A stretch of 64,000 nucleotides of DNA from the NCBI RefSeq assembly GCF_011075055.1, contig NC_058155.1, positions 4,390,001 to 4,454,000 on the forward strand, given 5' to 3'. A program made the translations under genes and the position numbers. Below, piece by piece: positions 48,332 to 58,600 of the stretch. Numbering within the stretch: position 1 is the stretch's first letter; each line of letters begins with the position of its first letter. The notes under the pieces are model-generated. The model searched no databases. It was given only the letters and a program-made list of their open reading frames with translations, and was not told the DNA's origin. This stretch comes from Mangifera indica (lineage: Eukaryota; Streptophyta; Magnoliopsida; Sapindales; Anacardiaceae).

Positions 48332-51300
48332 TCATGACTTGCATATGTGTTGGTATATCCTAGCGGCTATCATGCTACGTAGTTGGGAATAGTTGTTGAT
48401 AGGAAAGTCAAATTGGCATCCACTAGCAAGGTACTCTATGAATTTAAGTGTGAACACTCTACAATTCCCTGATGTTGTTCCCTGTTGGGGCACATTTGTG
48501 TGATGATTGATAGTGAGTGTCTCCATAATAAGGAGCATTCCTCTAACCTTCCAATAACTAGATGCTCTAATAATTGTTGGAATACATTGATACAAACCCA
48601 TTAAATTATTAAAACATGTTAAACCCAATGAATTTCTTTGATAAGTCATACATTGTGAGGGTCCACGTTAATAAGTCCAGCTCACCACACTCCCAATTCT
48701 AATTATTGAAATTGATTAAAATGTATACCTGCACCAATGATAATTACTTGGTTAACATACATAGTGAAAACAAATCTAGATCATAAACAAATCTAGATCA
48801 TAAGGATTCATATTTTGTCCACAAAACCCAAGCGATGAAGTCCTGATTTTCTCATTATTGCTCCTCTCAATTGGATCTAGTAGAACTTAGGGCCATCTAT
48901 ACTTGAAGCCAACCTCTAACGACTCTTGCATGACATGAGGCAACTCTAAGAAAAGCTGCATCGAGACACGGCTAATTAGCATTTGGCATCGAGTTTTGCA
49001 ACACAGTAAGATAGTTGTCGCAAAACAGATAAACATGATTTGCAAGTTTGCTTTAATTAATAAGTAATTCATAACACAAAAGACATTATGTGTTGACAAC
49101 TCTCACACAGGGTTCATATAGCACGTCCCACTAGCCAATCTTTGAATGAGACCCAAACAAAAAAGTGGATGCCTGGTCGTCAATCATTTTGTCACTGTAG
49201 CATGTCAAAAAATTGACCAAATCATCTAGTTCCTCTGTCTCAATTGTGGGTTGATTGACATCTCGCGGTTAACTCTACCTCAAAAGGTCGGTATATGAGC
49301 TAATGAATGACTAACGCTTCTTAGCTATTCTCTCCTGCAAGGTCCTCTGGGTGTCTGATATAACCTAAATAGAGATTTCCTCAATTCTGGGGTCTGATCC
49401 TAGAGACATCACAATGATCACCTCAGTGGACTCATGATGCGCTGATGCTCTACAACTGTGGACTCTATCGCCCCTAATTGTTGTTCAACTGAATCTATGA
49501 AACCGTGAAGTAGCTGTTTCTGAGGGATGATCGTCTCATCTAATCAGCCAATATCTACACGTGGTGAAGGGATCTGTTGACTAGGACCACGTACGGGGGA
49601 TGAGGAATTTGTGAAGGGGGACCACTTAGCCAAAGCTAGCGACCCGACCATGCAATCAGATGGGAGGGCCTCACATTTAGGTAGGGGTTACACACGGGAC
49701 CCTACTAAGGGGAAGGCAAGAGGGCCTATCAAAGGGAAGGCACAAGGCCTGATGTTAGGACGCCACCGACCCTATGGATGGAACGGGAGTAACATATTGC
49801 TTAGGTTCGTCCATAAGGCCCATGTATTCCATTGTTCTTAGTACCATATGGATTCTCTCTCTTCCCTCGATGGAATCAAAATCAGAGTCACCACATCTTA
49901 TCAAATGTGACATAACAACTAAATTAGAACAAATACAATACCAAATCAACTAATTAAAATAATAACAGATAATGTTCATAACCAACTAGAGAAACTTCAA
50001 AAATGTTCTTTACGTCCTCTTACCCTGGTTGATCAACCATCCTTTATTTCAACATCTAGGGGACCTTGTTTCTAGCCTTGCAGTCCACAAAACCCTCAAG
50101 ATTGCTGATAGTTTCATATAGCCAGAGCTATGAATGAGGAAAAGAATATTGAATTAAGGCATAATAATAATAATAATAATAGTAGTAGTAGTAATGATAA
50201 AATGTAAAAGTAATACACCTTATAAAGGTAACTGAAAGGCCATTGGATACCTATTAGAGCGTAATTCTTTAAAGGTATGTCCCAGTAATACAATGGATAA
50301 CTACTTGCAACATCCTCATATCTCTTTTGTATTGCTCGACTCTAGAGTTGACAGTCATCGTCTACACCATAATCTCCCATGGATACTTATTAAATGCATC
50401 TATATCAGCAACTATCCTAAGGATGCGATCTAATATTACCTTTCTATTACTGTTCCTATCAAACTAAAGTGAAGCAGATATAACACTGCTAATTTAACTG
50501 TATCCTCAGCTCGGTCTCCTTAGGACTAGGACATGAAAGCTTGCTCGAGATCTTTATATGTCACAATAGTCAATCCCAAGAAGTACCTCTCTTGTAATCA
50601 TGATGTCCCCATCATCAGGACATAGTCCTCAATATTGGTCTCTCTACCCATTAACAACCCTGTAAAAGGTGTTAACTCCGAGGGGCTAAATCTGTAACCT
50701 GCCCCGTTTATCCTAAACCACAACTCTCAGCTCAACTCTCCCCTGTTGACTTGCTAGAACTGTACCGAGTGTAGAAGGGTTGCACTATAACTATTGTCCT
50801 CAACGTCCAAAAAATGTTCAAGCATGTCTCTCGGAACAGTTGTTTTTATCACGATTTAACTTGGCCTTTATGTGCTTGATTGTCTCTTTATAGCTATGAA
50901 TGTTTATCAAAGCCTTAAAGTTGTGCGCCTCATAAAACTGCATCTTTTCCGGCTGATTGTTTATGGGAAATCTATGCAATTTCATTAAATAAATCAAAAA
51001 ACAAAAAATTGCACTTTGTGAACAGTGGCATGTGTGCGATGGCGCGTTGGCACGCCGACGTGTACAACGCACTATGTGTTTGGCGTCTGTGCATGCGTGC
51101 ATGTGTGACTGAGTCCATGTGTGTGTGAACAGAGCTCGTCATTGATGACGACTGTTTTGTCCATTTTCAGCCAAAATACATGTTTTAAATGACAAAATAA
51201 GCAAAATAAATAACCACAATGTCATTTTTGACATCTTACTCCACAACACTACTGACTGAAGATTTAACATACAACAAAATCATCCCAATCAATGCTTGCC

Positions 51301-51412
51301 GGATAGGTAGATAAAAATCAGGTGTTTTTCAATGAACATTCGGCGCTTGATGGACAGACAAAAAAAGAAAAAAAAAGTTAAACAAACGGTGAAAACTTAC
51401 CTCAAAATCCAT
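48332..51412 (-). pseudogene. Ulp1-like cysteine protease (C48) with DUF1985 region, MULE cargo
   Basis: Minus strand, in pieces. Exon 1 is ATGGATTTTGAG (51412-51401) followed by a GTAAGT donor. The DUF1985 region (about 50980-50400) reads FKALINIHSYKETIKH, HFLDVEDNSYSATLLHS, LMGRETNIEDYVLMMG, LQERYFLGLTIVTYKDLEQA. A linker with a coiled segment follows (FIDSVEQQLGAIE at about 49490). The protease exons read LELPHVMQESLEVGFKYRWP (about 48890) and ELDLLTWTLTMYD (about 48650-48690). The last exon (48649-48332) reads NVPQQGTTSGNCRVFTLKFI. The DCG around the catalytic Cys is NCR. The catalytic His before Trp is AAT (Asn) at 48696-48698, next to a TAG (48699-48701). Frameshifts occur too, so it is inactive. 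It is convergent with the transposase. Confidence 0.82.
50161..50193. repeat. (ATA)n(GTA)n trinucleotide microsatellite
   Basis: Seven ATA/TAA units followed by four TAG/GTA units, in an inferred intron of the Ulp1-like gene. Confidence 0.95.
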
Positions 51413-51551
51413 TTTAGTGTGTCTTCGGCTTGCCAGAAGTAAGCTTTCCGAGACTGAAGTGAGTGTTGTGGGAAGTGCTGAGTTTGTGAGTTCGGTGTAG
51501 AGGAGAAGCGAAAATTTTGAATGCATGGCATGTTTCGCTGTTCTACTGGTT

Positions 51552-51559
51552 TTTATATA
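51552..51559 (-). promoter_or_regulatory. TATA box upstream of the Ulp1-like gene
   Basis: TATATAAA on the minus strand, about 140 bp upstream of the inferred start codon at 51412. It is preceded by a GC-richer CGATTATACCCC stretch. The position fits a plant core promoter; activity is not implied. Confidence 0.5.
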
Positions 51560-51599
51560 AGGGGTATAATCGGTATAGGCAGAAAAAAGAAGTGTCTAT

Positions 51600-51990
51600 T
51601 TTAATTAATTTCTCATACATCTTTAACCGTTAAAACTGATTGCCACTGTTGTTTTAGTTTTAACTTCTAAAAGTCAGTTATATTATAATAGGGATATTTA
51701 TAATATTTTAGAAACCTTAAGGGGATATTTTACAATTGAATTTTTGGGTGTCAACATTTTATTTTTATGTAATTCCTAAGTTTACGGAGGAAAAAGTAAG
51801 AAATTTTTTTAAAGTTTCAAATCTCTCGCTCTCAAAATATGAAACATTGTATAAACAAATTTGGTTCTTCACTTTATGGTAGTCAAATTGTATATATATC
51901 ATCTATTAAAAACTTATGTATCATATATGATATTATATGATATACATTTTAAAAAATAAAATAACAAAAATTATAATTGACATGTCATTA
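51600..51990. repeat. Terminal region of the Ulp1-MULE (matches 25010-25390)
   Basis: Blocks ATACATCTTTAACC, TCTAAAAGTCAGTTATATTA, GGGGATATTTTACA and ATGTAATTCCTAAGTTTACG occur in the same order in the copy at 25010-25390, after which both diverge. Minus-strand GTAAAATATCCCCTTAAG resembles MULE termini. A matching inverted copy on the transposase side was not found, so the exact end is open (51770-51990). Confidence 0.5.
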
Positions 51991-52569
51991 TTTTGAAAAA
52001 TATCACAAATACATAAAATTTTAAAATTTTTTATATACAATCCTACTATATTATTATCTTTTTTAAAAAGGTATATCAATCTGTATACATATCATATTGT
52101 ATGATAAATTAACTATATTGTATTAATTTGATACACCTTATAATATATATCATTTTTTATCACATCTTATCATATTGCAAGATACGTATCCAAAAGTATA
52201 AAATATTAATAACTATGTTTAACTCCAACACCAGTAATTCTTGGCGTTCCGAGTGTTAAAAATAAAAGGATAGTTTTAAGCTACTTTGAGGATAATGGGA
52301 CCCTTTGCACTTGTTAAAAAGACAATTTTAAATCTTCCACATGTTTAGGAACAACTAATTAATAATTATTTAACAAGAAAATACTCCGCTTTAAATTTTG
52401 TCCTCAAGGAGGCTAAAATTGAGGAGATTTTGGCCGGAAGCAGCAACTTTCCCATTTTCTTCGATTTGTCCCTCTTCCATTTTAAAACACTTGTGTGCTG
52501 ACTTTCTGCTCCAATTCGATATAGAGCAGTGGACGACACTAATGGTTGACAGTGAATTTCTTCAGTGCT
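51991..52569. other. No gene seen
   Basis: Non-coding AT-rich stretch rich in TATA and ATAT runs to about 52210. From about 52390 it becomes less AT-rich, approaching the gag scrap on the minus strand. Confidence 0.5.
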
Positions 52570-52886
52570 GGATGTTTAGGGGGTGGTTATATTTCGAACT
52601 AGAGGAGACGGTGATTTAACTTGTTTGTGTTGTAAATTCTGGCTAGCTCAATTGCAGAAGATAGGGTCTCTGGCTATTAAGCTCGTACATCAATTCGAAT
52701 ATTGTCCTGGAGTCCGCTTAGGAAACGACCAACTTCTTGTTTTTTTGTGGAAGTTCTTGCTCTGGCTAACAGCCTATCGAATTGCTTCTGATAGTCAAGT
52801 ACACTTCCAGTTTGTTTAAGTTTGCATGTGTGAAAAAGGAAAAAATAAGGAGCTGGTATTCCAAATGGGTCCATTAAGCCTTTCAT
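52570..52886 (-). pseudogene. Ty3 gag fragment, minus strand
   Basis: The minus frame reads LKQTGSVLDYQKQFDRLLAR, RFLSGLQDNIRIDVRA, two stops, then PETLSSAIELARIYNTNK. This is a classic Ty3 gag order (x-V-x-x-Y-x-x-x-F-x-x-L ... F-x-x-GL-x-x-x-I-x-x-x-V ... A-x-x-L-A-R-x-Y). No pol follows. The inserted element at 52898 starts 12 bp upstream of its first recognisable residue and may have cut it. It is a different subfamily from elements 1 and 2, closest in wording to the gag at 60498. Confidence 0.78.
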
Positions 52887-52897
52887 TAAATTTGTCC

Positions 52898-53789
52898 GGC
52901 CAAAACACTAGTTCCCACCCCATGTTTGATGTAATCTTAAACTCTCACCCTCAAACTTTCAAAAATCCAAAGTCTCACCTATGAGTCAATATCTGTTAAA
53001 CTTTTCAATTAAATATAAGTATAAAACCATTATTTTAATAATAATATTAAAAAATATATAATTTTATCTTATTTCTCTCTCTCTTAGATTTTGAAAACTA
53101 ATAATTTTATCCCTACCTAAACATTTCCAGTTTTGAAAAGCGATTATTCCCCCTCCCACACCTAGTTTTTTTTTTCTCCCTTCTCTAGCTACTACTCCGT
53201 ATTTCCTCCATTCAGTCATTTGTCTCTCACTGTCTAAATCGTTTGGTTAGCTCTTTGTGTGATTAAGAGATTGAGATGATTCGTCTTCGTCTCTTCATCG
53301 ATGGAGAGAGATGAGGACAAACGATTCATCCTCGTCTCTCTCGATCGACAAAAGTTTCCATCTCTTCCTCAATGAAGAGACTTCATCTCTTCGTAAAACG
53401 AAGAGATCTCTGTCTCTTCGTTGCATGGAGAGCCAACCGAATGATTTTGATGGTAAGAGACAACCAGCCAAATGGAGGAAAAAGGGCAGGAAGAGAATCA
53501 CCAAAGGAAGGGGAAAAAAAGTCTAGGTGTTTGGAGGGGAGGAATTAGTCACTTTTCAAAACTAGAAATGTTTAGATAGGGGTGAAGTTGTTAGTTTTCA
53601 ATTTTTTTATGGGGGAATGAGATAAAATTATATATTTTTAATATTATTGTTAAATTAATAATTTTACCCTTATATCTACCTAAAAATTTTAACAAAAATT
53701 GATTTACGTGTGGGGTTTTAGGTTTTAAAAGTTGATGGATAAGAGTTTGGAATTACATCAAACCTTGGGTGGGAATAAGTCTTTTGGCT
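52898..53789. mobile_element. Non-autonomous MULE-like element with long inverted repeats (892 bp)
   Basis: The left end GGCCAAAACACTAGTTCCCA and, on the opposite strand, the right end AGCCAAAAGACTTATTCCCA pair, and similarity runs inward about 230 bp (CATGTTTGATGTAAT against AAGGTTTGATGTAAT; AATTTTATC against GATAAAATT). The flanks AATTTGTCC and AATATGTCC form a 9-bp duplication with one change, typical of Mutator-like elements. The interior (about 53230-53520) is GA/CT-rich with repeated GAAGAGAT words and could be a captured host fragment, but no protein is recognised. A truncated relative is at 25440. Confidence 0.8.
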
Positions 53790-53833
53790 AATATGTCCAT
53801 TGCCATATCTTTAAGCAATTGTTTTTGTCTCTA

Positions 53834-54001
53834 TGTCGAAAATATATATTAGGCTTACAAGTGTGAAGATTGAAACTCATATTACACAAAACCAATTGGC
53901 TTATGTTAAAGTCCAATCCACACACTTATATACCACTCTCTTATGTTCTATTCATTAGATGTGGGACTCTTTTTCTTTCCTTTTTATTTGAGTCTCCAAC
54001 A
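53834..54001 (-). repeat. TRIM LTR copy 1 (168 bp)
   Basis: Plus-strand TGTCGAAAATATATATTAGG to GAGTCTCCAACA. It contains CACACTTATATACCACTCTC, which on the minus strand gives a GTATATAAGTGTG TATA-like box. Confidence 0.88.
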
Positions 54002-54120
54002 CCCTTGTTTAAATGTAAGCACCTAGGTTGTTAGACCTGCTATTTGACTTAGTTGATTTTTAGCTAGGTGCATTGTCACTTGTATTCAGAAACACTTAAG
54101 TTGTTAAATTCGTCGTTTGG

Positions 54121-54137
54121 CTCGTGCTCTGATACCA
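54121..54137 (-). other. TRIM primer-binding site 1
   Basis: Minus-strand TGGTATCAGAGCACGAG starts directly at the end of LTR copy 2. It is complementary to the initiator Met-tRNA 3' end over the first 12 bases. Confidence 0.85.
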
Positions 54138-54305
54138 TGTCAGAAATATATATTGGGCTTACAAATGTGAAGATTGAAACTCATATTATACAAAACCAAT
54201 TAGCTTGTGTTAAAGTCAAATCCACACACTTATATACCACTCTCTTATGTTCTATTCATTAGATGTGGGACTATTTTTTTTTCCTTTTTATTTGAGTCCC
54301 CAACA
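54138..54305 (-). repeat. TRIM LTR copy 2 (168 bp)
   Basis: Plus-strand TGTCAGAAATATATATTGGG to GAGTCCCCAACA. Same length as copy 1, with only scattered substitutions. Confidence 0.88.
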
Positions 54306-54429
54306 CCCCCGCTTAAGTGCAAGCACCTAGGTTATTAGACTTGCTGTTTGGCTCAACCGGTTTTTAACTGGATGTATTGTCACTTGTATCCAGGAACACT
54401 TAGGTTGTTAAACCCGCCGTTTAACTCGT

Positions 54430-54441
54430 ACTCTGATACCA
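54430..54441 (-). other. TRIM primer-binding site 2
   Basis: Minus-strand TGGTATCAGAGT, directly abutting the LTR fragment at 54442. It points away from the plus-strand PBS at 54545. Confidence 0.85.
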
Positions 54442-54544
54442 TGAACAAAAATATTACAAAAAAAACTTCATTTCTTATTTCTTTTTTTTTTTACACAAGA
54501 GGCAACTTTTATACAATAAATTTCCCACCAAACTAAGAATTTAA
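54442..54544 (-). repeat. Inverted LTR fragment between two opposite primer-binding sites
   Basis: 54442 to about 54526 is the reverse complement of 59644-59729, the end of the copia 3 3' LTR: TGAACAAAAAT here, ATTTTTGTTCA there, and AAGAGGCAACTTTTATACAA here, TTGTATAAAAGTTGCC there. A normal 5' LTR would be a direct copy. The last 18 bp before the plus-strand PBS (about 54527-54544) do not match the 3' LTR clearly. Confidence 0.78.
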
Positions 54545-54639
54545 TGGTATCAGAGCCATTTTGACTAGCATCAATGGTTGAATTTGTGTTTGATTCTTGT
54601 AGTCCGGAGTCCTCAAGTCGATACAACAATGGCAGAGCC

Positions 54640-55570
54640 TCTCAAATGACTATAACACCTCAATTCAGGAACCTTTCCACTTCTGGCCTTTAGATCGTAA
54701 GTCCAAAGCTAACTGAGAACAATTATAGCTTCTAGCGAGCTCAGGCACTGTTCACAGTAGGTGCACATGACTTGGAGGATCATTTGACAGGTTTAGATCC
54801 TTGTCTGTCTCCTTTTATTTTTTGTTAAGAATGAGAGTGAAGTTGATGCTATAAAGTAGTCTAATCCAGAATATCTTATGTGGAAGAAGTGTGATAAGGT
54901 GTTATTGAGTTGGCTGCTAGTGTCTATTTCAGAGTCCATGTTCGATCATATAACTAAGTGTGTAACTGCCAGTGATGTTTGGAAATCATTAAAAACTTTT
55001 TTTGTAACTGAGTCTAAGGTGCGATTTGTCCATTTGAAAAATGCTTTACAAACTATGAAAAAATGTGCTATGAGTGTTAGTAGTTATATAAAGAAAATGA
55101 ACGAAATAACAGATGCTTTAAATGCAAGTGGTCAATCGATATCTAAAGGTGAATTAGTTGCATTTATAGTAGATGGTTTAGGTACTAAGTTTGATCCAAT
55201 TATTGTACATGTGTACTTAAAATTGGATTCTAGAAATGATAAGATCACTGTTGTCGAGCTTAAATTCTTACTACAAAAATTTGAGCAACAAATAAATAGG
55301 AATAGTGCAATGAATCTGGATGTTTTTGGTGGTAGCACTGCTCATTATACTGGTCAGGTTAAGGGAAATAATATTGTAGAGTCTTAAAAGAGTCAAAATG
55401 ATAGAAGTACTGAAAGATTGAAAAATATGACTTAAACTAGTTCTGAGTCAACAGTGAACAATAATATAAGTGGTGAAAGGTCTAAGGGTCGAAATTTTTA
55501 GAAGAAAAAAGTTGTATGCCAAGTGTGTGGAAAAACAGGACACATTACCCTGCATTGCTATCATAGGTTC
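54640..55570 (+). pseudogene. gag of copia 3
   Basis: A 169-codon open stretch (54878-55387) reads WKKCDKVLLSWLLVSISESM and VWKSLKTFFVTESKVRFVHL. This is the UBN2-type copia gag with its W-x-x-x-D-x-x-x-x-x-W-L-x-x-S-I-S pattern. A zinc knuckle follows at about 55515-55560: CQVCGKTGHITLHCYHRF (C-x2-C-x4-H-x4-C intact). Stops at 55388, about 55434 and 55500 separate the parts. The N-terminal part before 54878 is poorly kept. Confidence 0.88.
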
Positions 55571-55689
55571 GATGTGACATACATTGGAAATACCAGACTG
55601 CCTGTAGGTTTTAGTGGTGGTGGACAACTAAATGAGGTAGATGACATTCAAAGATCAGTAGCTGTTTTGTTTATGTCACAAGCTGCTAG

Positions 55690-58600
55690 TAACTCTCAAG
55701 TAAGATAGAAGGCATATTCTTGGCCAATCAGTGGAAAGGCAGTGAATTAGACTAGTTTTTCAATTGTAAATGAATTATAAGAGGATAGTGGTATTAAATT
55801 TGGTGAGAGCAAGACGATTGCTAATCATGCTAGTATCTCAGCAAAGTCTTTTATTGCAACTCCTAAAATGGTTAATGATCCCAGTTGGTATCTTGACTAA
55901 AGGGCGATAGATCATATTATCTCTGACTTTAGCAAGATGGATGTTAGCTCTCTATACACTGGAAAACAACAATTCCAGTTTGGCAACAATGAATGTTTGC
56001 CCATCACACATACAGGTTGTATTACTCTTCCTATCTGCTTTATAAACAGATCCATATCCTTGCTTAATGTTTTATGTGTACCAAAAGTCTTAGTAGCATT
56101 TCTAAACTTGTTACTGAAAATTTTGTCCTAGTTGAGTTTACTAATGTTGTTGTATTATCAAGGATAAGGAAACTAAGGAAGTGTTTCTTTATGGAATCAT
56201 CAAGGAAGGATTATATTAGCTTGTTATTCCTATCCAACATCTGTTCAGGGTCATTCATATGTTTCATCTTTAAAAACTATGTCTAATGTTTCAAATTCAA
56301 CAAACAGTGTTGTTTTTCAGTCTAATAAAGTGGATCTTATGATGTGGCATAAAAGATTAGGCCACCATTGTAAACAAGTTTTCACTAAGATGCTCAAAAC
56401 TTTGTCGACTACTACTAATGTTAAGGATAGAAGTTTTTTTATATGGATTGTCAATATGGTAAGAGTTGCCAATCAAGTTTTCCTATTTCTCATTCAAGAG
56501 CCAAAAAAGCTTTAGATTTAGTTCATACTGATGTATGGGGACCAACCTCTGTAATGTGTCAAGAATGGTTCAAATACTACATACACTTTGTTGATGACTT
56601 TTCTAGATTCACTTGGATTTATCCTTTAGAATCCAAGGCTCAAGTTTATCAAGTCTTTACCCAATTTCACAAAAAAATTAAAAACCAATTTGACAAAAAA
56701 ATTAAAGTCATTTAAAGTGACTGAGGGGGAAAGAGTATAGACCATTAATGAATTACTTACAGACTCATGAGATAGAGTTTCGACATCCATGTCCATACAC
56801 CCATCAATAGAATGGGAGGGCCGAGAGGAAACACAGACATTTGGTTAAGTTAGGTCTTTTTTTATTAGCCCAAGTTTTCTTGCCTTTGTCATATTAGTGG
56901 TGTGTCTTCCAAACAGTAATTTTTCTGATCAATAGGCAACCATCTTCTGTTCTTGAGTTTATGTCTCCTTATCAAGCCTTGTATAATGAAGTTCCTGATT
57001 ATAAACTCTTGAGAGCCTTTGGGTGTACTTGTTATCCCTTATTAAGACCTTATAATAAACATAAACTAGAGTTCCATACTTAGAAGTGTGTTTTCATAGG
57101 CTATAGTTTGAGTCATAAAGGGTATCAATGCTTAAGTCCAAGTGGAAAAATTTATATTTCTGCCAGTGTGAGGTTTGATGAGTCTGAGTATCCTTTTAAA
57201 TCTGATTCTATTTTTACAACCAAGTGTACCAATAACCATATGTTTAAGTCTATTGAAATTGTTCCAACTTTGAGTATGTTTATTCCTAAATACTCTTCTG
57301 ATATAACTTCTAAGGTGAATTCGAAAAGCACATAAAAGTTCTTTGAAGCTGTTGACATAACTTAGTAATTCCCTAATGTTGATCATTTTGTTAGTTTACA
57401 AATCATTTATGTCATAGGCCCTTCTTCTAATAGCATCAAAAACACCTCTAAGGATCAACACATATCCTCTGAAATGTCACTAGATTTGTTCATTTCTTTA
57501 TCAAATTCAGAAAAAAGCTTACTCAAAAAGTATCTCTTACACACATACATCTCCCGAAACGCTTAATTCAAATGACACTTTCACCACTGTTAATCTGTAA
57601 GCTGATGTCCATAGTGTGCATGAGAGTTCAACAGCCAAGTCTAGGTGTGATAATAATGTTGATTGTAAGAGTTGTCATGATCTAGCTCTTGTTCAAGCAC
57701 CAAATTGCTCGATTCATCCTATGGTCATTAGGCAAAAAACTGGTAGCCTGCCTCAACCAAAACTCTATACAGTAGAGTCACAAATTGCAGAGCCTAAGTC
57801 AGTAGCAGATACTCTTGTTAATCCATTATTGGTTCAAGTAATGCAAGCAGAGTTTGGTGTTTTGATGAAAAACCAAACTTCGGTGTTAGTGCCAACTACT
57901 CAGGCTACTCATGTTATTGATCGCAAATGGGTTTTTAAAAAGAAAATGAATGTTATAGAGTTCTACAGAAACTAAAAGCCAGGCTTGTTGCCAAGGGATT
58001 TCAGTAAACTCCAAGAATGGATTTTTTTGATACGTTTAGTTCAGTGATAAAGGTAATAACAACCAGAGTTATGCTCACCTTGGCAGTTTTTTTTTACTAG
58101 AGAATTCACCAAATTGATATCAATAATGTCTTTCTCAATGGGGATTTACGAGAAGAGGTGTTTATGACTCAACCAAAAGGGTTTGAAGACAAGCTGAGAC
58201 ATGGTTTTGTTTACAAATTGTAGAAGGTATTATATGGCCTAAAACAGGCCCCAAGAGCTTGTTATGATAAGTTAAAATAGGTGTTAATAAATAAAGGTTT
58301 CAAGAACCCAGTGGCTGATTCTAGTTTATTTGTTTTTAAACAAGGCACATCAGTAGTATATGAACTCACATACGTAGATGACATATTGCTCACAAGGCCA
58401 AATTCTGATTTTATTAGAAGGCTAATAACTGATCTAAATGATCAATTTACACTGAAAGATATTGTTGAATTGGATTTTTTCTAGGGTCTGGAAGCAAAAA
58501 GAAATTAGAAAGGTCTGGTATTGAGCCAAACAAAATATGCTTCTGATCTCTTGCATAAGGTGAACATGCAGGATTGCAAATTTGTTTCCACACCTATGGT

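Larger units (their letters stand above)
53834..54441 (-). mobile_element. TRIM-like miniature LTR element in tandem (LTR-int-LTR-int)
   Basis: Minus orientation: LTRs of exactly 168 bp at 53834-54001 and 54138-54305 and internal segments of exactly 136 bp at 54002-54137 and 54306-54441. On the minus strand each LTR runs TGTTGG...GACA and each internal segment starts with TGGTATCAGAG and ends at a short purine run. Only PBS and purine tract are present, with no coding sequence, the definition of a TRIM. The third LTR expected upstream of the second PBS is replaced by a copia 3-type LTR piece. Confidence 0.85.

Noticed and set aside
49611..49841. Glycine/lysine-rich frame (KGKARGPIKGKAQG) on the plus strand
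   Set aside because: It is the antisense of the low-complexity linker of the minus-strand Ulp1-like gene. No family fits and there is no independent signal.
53311..53526. Basic Ser/Arg-rich 71-codon frame in the 52898 element
   Set aside because: It arises from repeated GAAGAGAT words, with frames open on both strands. No domain is visible, so it is not called a gene.
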